From the NCBI RefSeq assembly GCF_041725775.1, contig NZ_JBEUEL010000037.1, positions 1 to 27,787 of the forward strand: 27,787 nt of DNA, given 5' to 3'. Origin of the DNA: Pueribacillus sp041725775 (lineage in GTDB: Bacteria > Bacillota > Bacilli > Bacillales > UBA6769). The notes beneath the pieces were generated by a model. That model was not told the DNA's origin and did not search any database. It was given only the letters and a program-made list of their open reading frames with translations. Made by a program: the position numbers and the translations under genes. Positions 23,723 through 27,787 of the stretch are shown piece after piece (the stretch's first letter is position 1; each line of letters opens with the position of its first letter).

Positions 23723-24010
23723 TTAATCACTTCTTTTTATTCCTTCTAATTTATCAATTCGCTTATGTGCAGTCTTTGTACTTTCATCAAGCCTTATCAA
23801 TTGTTCATTCATGCGTATCATTTGCTTCTCATTCGCTTTCAAATCGATACGAATCTCCTTAATCCCTTTCCCAATCGAATTTAATTGATTTTCTATAATC
23901 CCTTCTTCTTTTGCTTTTTCACGTAAATCCTTATCCCTACTACGTTGAAATGTAAAGTAGGATAAAAAAAATCCTAAGAGAGTGGTTATTGCACCAAAAA
24001 ACCATTCCAT
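23723..24010 (-). CDS. Small membrane-anchored coiled-coil protein
   Basis: Protein of 95 aa. I chose the ATG at 24010 since GGTGGTGA lies 7 nt upstream; the earlier ATG at 24031 has none. Residues about 2-20 form a membrane helix (EWFFGAITTLLGFFLSYF). The rest is a charged heptad-like helix (IENQLNSIGKGIKEIRIDLKANEKQMIRMNEQLIRLDE...), probably a coiled coil. The layout resembles small phage lysis-accessory proteins such as the XhlA group, mirrored in topology, and also many chromosomal Bacillus proteins of unknown role. No phage genes are near, so no function is assigned. Confidence 0.65.
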   Translation of the reverse strand: MEWFFGAITTLLGFFLSYFTFQRSRDKDLREKAKEEGIIENQLNSIGKGIKEIRIDLKANEKQMIRMNEQLIRLDESTKTAHKRIDKLEGIKRSD

Positions 24011-24115
24011 TACACAATCACCACCAATCATTTACTTTACTATATGAAACAGTTGGTGACTCGGAAACGGTTAATGCCATAAAAACAACGCTTTTTTTAA
24101 GCACCTTTACATTAA

Positions 24116-24145
24116 TTAGAAAGAAAAAGTGCCAAAAGTTATAAT
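24116..24145 (+). promoter_or_regulatory. Candidate promoter of glpP
   Basis: TATAAT at 24140-24145 is a perfect -10 box. TTAGAA at 24116-24121, 18 nt upstream, is a weak -35. The start codon of glpP is 44 bp downstream. Confidence 0.5.
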
Positions 24146-24188
24146 AATAGTAATATCCATCCACTTTTAAAGGAGGACTTTCGTTTAT

Positions 24189-24776
24189 ATGAAAATGCGC
24201 TTCGAAGAGAAATTAAAGAAACATAAATTAATTGGTGCGATTAAGCAACCGAAATCACTTGAAAAAGCAATTAAATATAAAGATAATCTAGCCGCTGCCA
24301 TTTTAATGATTGGCAATATTTTAACTGTTAAGCAATATGTTGATTTACTTCACAAAGAAGGGATACCTGTCATTTTGCATCTCGAGAAAATTGATGGTCT
24401 GCAACTTGACCAGTATGGTGTGAATTTTGTTACAGATCATGTCAAACCGTTTGCTATTGTAACAACAAAACCAAACATCATTAAAAAATTTAAAGCAAAG
24501 GGTATGTTTGTGATTCAGCGAGTTTTTTTAATTGATACGGAAGTGTTTCATCAGTTGCTGGACAAAAAAGAGCATTTGCAACCTGATATCATAGAAATTA
24601 TGCCTTGCCGAGTAACAGATTTTATTGAAAAAATAGCAAAAGAATCTTCCATTCCGATTATTACTGGTGGTCTCCTCACCACGACATTCCACGCAAAAGA
24701 AGCACTAAATCATGGAGCACAAGCAGTTACAACTTCAAATTCCGATTTATGGAAAATAGGTTTATCAAAAATTTAA
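24189..24776 (+). CDS. glpP: GlpP glycerol-3-phosphate-responsive antiterminator
   Basis: RNA-binding antiterminator of 195 aa (B. subtilis GlpP 192 aa). In B. subtilis it binds glycerol 3-phosphate and lets transcription pass terminators in the leaders of glp genes. Family features seen: the TIM-barrel-like strand pattern AAAILMIGNILTVKQYVDLL, VILHLEKIDGL, VTDHVKPFAIVTTKPNII, KGMFVIQRVFLIDTE, PDIIEIMPCRV, IPIITGGLLTT, and the C-terminal GAQAVTTSNSDLWKIG. Compare GAVAVTTSNRSLWK in B. subtilis. AAAGGAGG lies 12 nt before the ATG; a Met three codons in is an alternative start. The next gene, ugpB, has a leader terminator, so GlpP most likely controls it in cis position as well as glp genes elsewhere. 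Confidence 0.93.
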   Translation: MKMRFEEKLKKHKLIGAIKQPKSLEKAIKYKDNLAAAILMIGNILTVKQYVDLLHKEGIPVILHLEKIDGLQLDQYGVNFVTDHVKPFAIVTTKPNIIKKFKAKGMFVIQRVFLIDTEVFHQLLDKKEHLQPDIIEIMPCRVTDFIEKIAKESSIPIITGGLLTTTFHAKEALNHGAQAVTTSNSDLWKIGLSKI

Positions 24777-24867
24777 ACAATCTTTTACATATTATTTACA
24801 CTAATTTAACAGTTTACCTGTATAGTTAAAATTGAAAAGTAAATCATACGCTTGGCGCGATATGAGA

Positions 24868-24916
24868 GGCCGCAAATATCGATATGTTCGTATATTGGAT
24901 ATTTGCGGTCTTTTTT
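24868..24916 (+). promoter_or_regulatory. Leader terminator of ugpB, probable GlpP target
   Basis: A 13-bp stem pairs 24868-24880 (GGCCGCAAATATC) with 24898-24910 (GATATTTGCGGTC), one G-U pair, loop 17 nt, then six Ts at 24911-24916. It lies 93 bp before the ugpB start and 92 bp after glpP, so it attenuates ugpB or ends glpP. A shorter pair CGATAT (24858-24863) / ATATCG (24876-24881) shares bases with the left arm and could be the competing antiterminator. GlpP binding is inferred from family knowledge and location. Confidence 0.7.
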
Positions 24917-25008
24917 AACGTTTACGAAAGGAGGAATCAACAGAAGAAATCAGTTTCCATCGAGCAAAGCAACTGACTCACTAAAACACTTTGAAAGGAG
25001 TAAATAAC

Positions 25009-26337
25009 TTGAAAAAGTTTTGCCGCCTCGTCTTAATTGTTGCAGCCCTTGGTGTTCTTGTTGCTTGTGGTTCTAATGCTAATTCCGAAACGAATAATAA
25101 GACTTCAAATTCAAACGCGTCCAATGGCGACACGATCGATTTAACTTGGTATTACCCCGTTAATGTTGGCGGAGAAATCACCAAAGTGATTGATGACTAT
25201 GCAGAGCAATTTAATAATGAGGAAATTGAAGTAAACGGGAAAAAAATTACCGTAACTCCTGTTTACAGCGGAAACTATGATGAAACAATGATCAAAGTTC
25301 AAACCGCAATTAGTAATGGAGAAGCACCTGACTTAGCTGTATTGTTATCTGCTGATCTTTATCAAATTATCGATCATGTTGTCCCTTTAAATGATTTTAT
25401 TGCGAATGATCCAGAACTTGAAGAAACAATGAATGATTTCTTTCCAGGATTTATGTACAATTCCCAGTCCGACGGAAAAACTTGGTCTGTCCCTTTTCAA
25501 CGCAGTACAGTTTTACTCTACTATAATAAAAACATGTTTGAAGAGGCAGGACTCGATCCAGATGATCCGCCAGAAACTTGGAACGAAGTGATTGAATATG
25601 GAAAAAAATTAACAAAAGATGGACAATGGGGGATTGAATTGCCGTCTAACATCAGTGATTACTGGATTTATCAAGCCCTTGTTCTGCAAAACGGAGACGG
25701 CAATTTAATGAGTGACGACGGAAAAACAGTTTATTTCAATTCAGAAGCAGCCAAAGGTGCCATGCAATTTTGGATTGATTTAACATATGAACACAACATT
25801 ATGCCAAAGGGCGTTCTTGATTGGAATACGGTTCCACAGGATTTTATTGAAGAAAAAACAGCGATGATGTACACAACGACAGGAAATTTAACAAATGTCA
25901 GAAACAACGCAAACTTTGATTTTGGTGTTGCATATTTACCCAAAAACGAACGATTTTCAACGCCAACTGGCGGAGGTAACTTCTATACTTTTAAAGATAT
26001 TCCCGAAGAAAGACAACTAGCTGCCATTGAGTTTATTAAATGGATAACTCAACCAGAACGTGCAGCACAGTGGAGTATTGACACAGGCTATATTGCAACG
26101 CGCAAGTCTAGCTATGAAACAGACATATTAAAAGAATATACAGACTCCTTCCCGCCGGCATTAACTGCCATGGAGCAGCTCGAATATGCACATAAAGAAT
26201 TCTCTGTTTACGAGCAAGGTCAAATTCGTGAGATTTTATCTGACGCAATTCAAGCAGCTGTGAATGGAGCAGATGTGAATGAAACATTAGATCAAGCTCA
26301 AAAACAGGCAGAATCTTTATTACAAACATATCAATAA
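25009..26337 (+). CDS. ugpB: UgpB-type glycerol-3-phosphate-binding lipoprotein
   Basis: Solute-binding lipoprotein of the UgpB subgroup of ABC sugar-type binding proteins; UgpB captures glycerol 3-phosphate or its diesters for UgpAEC. I chose the TTG at 25009 (442 aa), 8 nt after AAAGGAG; the frame also opens 18 nt earlier at a TTG inside the ribosome binding site. The signal peptide ends LVAC (Cys20). A Ser/Asn-rich linker follows, then the binding fold with UgpB-like elements: TWYYPVNVGGE, GEAPDLAVLLSADLYQI, SVPFQRSTVLLYYNKNMFEEAGL, TTGNLTNVRNNANFDFGVAYLP, PTGGGNFYTFKDIPEERQLAA, and KWITQPERAAQWSIDTGYIATRKS, closely matching E. coli UgpB. The permease and ATPase genes that should follow are missing, so the protein may bind ligand without transport, unless other permeases serve it. 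Confidence 0.92.
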   Translation: MKKFCRLVLIVAALGVLVACGSNANSETNNKTSNSNASNGDTIDLTWYYPVNVGGEITKVIDDYAEQFNNEEIEVNGKKITVTPVYSGNYDETMIKVQTAISNGEAPDLAVLLSADLYQIIDHVVPLNDFIANDPELEETMNDFFPGFMYNSQSDGKTWSVPFQRSTVLLYYNKNMFEEAGLDPDDPPETWNEVIEYGKKLTKDGQWGIELPSNISDYWIYQALVLQNGDGNLMSDDGKTVYFNSEAAKGAMQFWIDLTYEHNIMPKGVLDWNTVPQDFIEEKTAMMYTTTGNLTNVRNNANFDFGVAYLPKNERFSTPTGGGNFYTFKDIPEERQLAAIEFIKWITQPERAAQWSIDTGYIATRKSSYETDILKEYTDSFPPALTAMEQLEYAHKEFSVYEQGQIREILSDAIQAAVNGADVNETLDQAQKQAESLLQTYQ

Positions 26338-26366
26338 TTATAAAAATTCATAATGGAGTGGTGGAA

Positions 26367-26423
26367 TTGAGAAAAAGCAATTTTTTCAAAATAAATATGA
26401 CAGCATGGCTTTTTCATGCTTGA
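26367..26423 (+). pseudogene. ugpA: Remnant: first 18 codons of ugpA permease
   Basis: After ugpB, GGAGTGG is followed 5 nt later by TTG at 26367, opening MRKSNFFKINMTAWLFHA and then a stop. The sequence is the usual N-terminal start of an ABC sugar-type permease, just entering its first helix (compare TAxLFLxPAL). Position, ribosome binding site and sequence say that ugpA began here. The frame breaks at about 26413-26418, where homology changes to a HAD phosphatase. Confidence 0.75.
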
Positions 26424-26946
26424 TATCAATATTTACATTGTTGGCGAACTTGCCATCAAAAATGAGATAGAGCCCTATTCTTTAAATGTTACAACAAATC
26501 CTAACTATGCAACCCATGTCCTTGTCGGGTTAGATCGTATGTTTACTTATGAAAAATTGAACGAAGCAATAAAAGCGGTGCACAACGGAGCTAAAATTGT
26601 TGTCACAAATCCAGATCCATTTTACCCTGTTCCAGAAGGCTATATCGCAGACACACTGGCTATTGCCAAAGCGATCGAAGTGGCTTCCGGAAGCTCCATT
26701 TCAGAGGTCATTGGAAAACCATCTAAATATTATGCAGACCAAATACATGAAAAACTAAACATACCAAAAAATCGATGTTTAATTATTGGAGACCGATTGG
26801 AAACAGATATTATGCTGGGAAAACAGCATGGTTTTCCAACATGTCTCGTATTAACCGGTGTAACAGACAGAACTTTGGCAGAAGAAAATAATATAAAACC
26901 AGATTATATTGTCGACGATTTAACATCACTTATTCAGCTTTTATGA
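26416..26946 (+). pseudogene. HAD-IIA phosphatase, N-terminally truncated
   Basis: The frame of 176 codons covers the cap and C-terminal core of a NagD/AraL-type HAD-IIA phosphatase (normally about 255-265 aa). Seen: IYIVGELAIKNEIE, ATHVLVGLDRMFTYEKL, VVTNPDPFYPVPEGY, motif III Lys101 in IGKPSKYYADQI, and motif IV GDRLETDI with Asp126 and Asp131. The first 80-90 residues, including the nucleophile motif DxDGT, are absent, so it should be inactive. The ATG at 26416 overlaps the stop of the ugpA stub and has no ribosome binding site, so any translation would rely on coupling. The fragment is joined to ugpA by an internal deletion. In complete operons the phosphatase probably follows the Ugp permease genes. 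Confidence 0.85.
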
Positions 26947-27435
26947 ATGAGCAGTTTTATTTCTTTTTTGGACAGAGAGTCAAGGTGAACTCTCTGTGTT
27001 TATTTTTTGAAATACGCAAAGCTCTATGCTCATAACATTTTAAAATCCAAAAGTGGAATCGAACTAAGAATAAAATTTAATATGTCATGCCAAGCCTAAC
27101 CTTTCAATGGTTTGAAAGGATTTCGCATGAAATGGTATATGACCAAGATTCAGTCCTTGTCATTAGCGAAAATGGTGTGGTAATTTCATAAATTTTCCGA
27201 CAACATAAATAAAAGCGAAGGGTTTGTCGAAGATCTGACCTAGAAAACAAAGGAAAAAAATGTAGTTAGGTATGTAAAAAAAGAACTTTGCAAAGCATCA
27301 CATCTTTACCAAAGATACTTTCAAATGGCTTCATCGTACAAGTAATTACAAAACTTCGTCAAACAACAAAAAACCGGTCAAACTGGTTCAAGAAGAGCCC
27401 CTAAAGCCTGAACAACAATAGGAATCGTTTTTCTA
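26947..27435. other. 489-bp region with gene debris, before the IS
   Basis: Holds the terminator above, then no complete gene. A 34-codon frame at 27087-27191 (MPSLTFQWFERISHEMVYDQ and onward) has no ribosome binding site but protein-like composition; it may be a fragment. A frame at about 27270-27420 reads KHHIFTKDTFKWLHRTSNYK, faintly like the helix-turn-helix of a transposase, but I cannot assign it. A TGTCGAA heptamer at 27225 could be chance. The region looks degenerate. Confidence 0.5.
26972..27008 (+). terminator. Terminator of the glpP-ugpB-HAD region
   Basis: Perfect stem ACAGAGAGT (26972-26980) / ACTCTCTGT (26989-26997), 8-nt loop, followed by a T-rich tail (GTTTATTTTTT). It lies 25 nt past the HAD stop. 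Confidence 0.85.
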
Positions 27436-27787
27436 GATAAAGTCCATATAATTGTGTAAAAGAAAAGGGCCATATGATTGCCTTTACGGTACAATGTTTT
27501 TAACCCATAAAAACATACTAGGAGGCAGATCATATGACCCACCTACATTTTACATTGGAAACAAAAGAAATACAAAATTTAATTGAAAAATCCGTCAAGG
27601 ATGATCTATCAAAAAAAATCCTAATGACTGTTTTTAATCAGCTTATGGAAGAGCAACGAACTCAATACATTCAAGCGTCCGAGTATGAGCGTTCTAGTCA
27701 ACGTGTCAGCCAACGCAATGGTTACTATGAAAGAGAATGGACGACTCGAATTGGCACATTGAATCTGAGAGTCCCACGAACACGAGA
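27436..27787 (+). mobile_element. IS256-family insertion sequence, left end (truncated by window)
   Basis: The left terminal repeat begins GATAAAGTCCATATAATTGT at 27436 and continues GTAAAAG, almost identical to the IS256 end I know (GATAAAGTCCGTATAATTGT). The transposase gene starts 98 bp inside. The right end is beyond the window, so target duplication cannot be checked. Confidence 0.9.
27534..27787 (+). CDS. IS256-family transposase, N-terminal part
   Basis: The first 84 codons of a mutator-type (DDE) transposase run to the window edge. The N-terminus follows the family pattern: an entry helix with MEEQRTQYIQASEYERSSQR, followed by QRNGYYEREWTTRIGTLNLRVPRTR, the conserved R-N-G-Y-x-x-R-x-W-x-T-x-x-G-x-L-x-L-x-V-P-R-x-R block. 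The ATG has AGGAGG 8 nt upstream. The catalytic residues and C-terminus are not in the window, so it cannot be judged whether the copy is intact. Confidence 0.93.
   Translation, partial: MTHLHFTLETKEIQNLIEKSVKDDLSKKILMTVFNQLMEEQRTQYIQASEYERSSQRVSQRNGYYEREWTTRIGTLNLRVPRTR

Noticed and set aside
23723..24010. Small coiled-coil membrane protein as evidence of a prophage
   Set aside because: No other phage genes, integrase or lysin in the surroundings.
27225..27231. TGTCGAA, a perfect Spo0A box
   Set aside because: Seven-base matches occur by chance every several kilobases and no gene starts nearby.
27270..27420. Frame with faint similarity to a transposase helix-turn-helix
   Set aside because: Too short and too degenerate to assign to any IS family by eye.
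1..27787. CRISPR arrays, tRNA or rRNA genes
   Set aside because: I saw no regularly spaced repeats, cloverleaf-type sequence or rRNA-like stretch on either strand.

Overview
The window looks like chromosomal DNA of an endospore-forming, low-GC Gram-positive bacterium of the Bacillaceae (Bacillus in the broad sense). This rests on strong AGGAGG-type ribosome binding sites with frequent TTG and GTG starts, a CotD-type spore coat protein, two DUF4183 proteins, a Bce-type antimicrobial-peptide module, GlpP, an ECF sigma factor with a DUF4179 anti-sigma factor, and lipobox lipoproteins. I cannot name a species. The window begins inside a group IIC intron and ends inside an IS256-type transposase, so it may be a complete draft contig cut at two repeats.

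Layout. (1) 1-124: 5' end of a group IIC intron on the minus strand, placed directly behind the terminator of the nos operon. (2) 179-3522, minus: nosD-nosL-nosY-nosF, the copper-site maturation genes of nitrous-oxide reductase, with no nosZ in the window. A divergent DUF3592 membrane protein follows. (3) 4319-7350, minus: operon of a YVTN beta-propeller lipoprotein, an OmpR-type regulator and a sensor kinase. (4) 7694-12248, minus: BceRS-BceAB-type peptide sensing and detoxification module with a perfect inverted-repeat operator between bceS and bceA. (5) 12249-12970: long non-coding gap. (6) 12971-14878, plus: FetA/FetB-type (YjkB/YjkA) transporter and an unknown membrane-anchored protein. 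(7) 14978-15525, minus: PepSY-associated TM-helix gene broken by an 8-bp tandem duplication. (8) 15805-18564: spore coat cotD, a small membrane protein, and an ECF sigma/anti-sigma pair with an apparent autoregulatory promoter. (9) 18714-20180: selO. (10) 20497-21360: two DUF4183 genes. (11) 21964-23337: cyclic-2,3-diphosphoglycerate-synthetase-family protein. (12) 23723-24010: small membrane coiled-coil protein. (13) 24189-26946: glpP, a leader terminator, ugpB, then a deletion scar joining the first codons of ugpA to the C-terminal two thirds of a HAD phosphatase. (14) 27436 to the end: left end of an IS256-family element.

How the parts connect. The beta-propeller/two-component operon and the PepSY gene 8 kb away carry the same upstream direct repeat (TTCACA, 5 bp, TTCACA), which suggests one OmpR-family regulon. 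GlpP, with a terminator and a possible competing hairpin in front of ugpB, looks like glycerol-3-phosphate-controlled antitermination of an uptake operon whose permease genes have been lost here. The most unusual observations are these two inferred circuits, the two recent-looking lesions (PepSY duplication, ugp deletion), the orphan nosDLYF set and the terminator-associated intron. I did not find a clearly new multi-gene defence or biosynthetic system.
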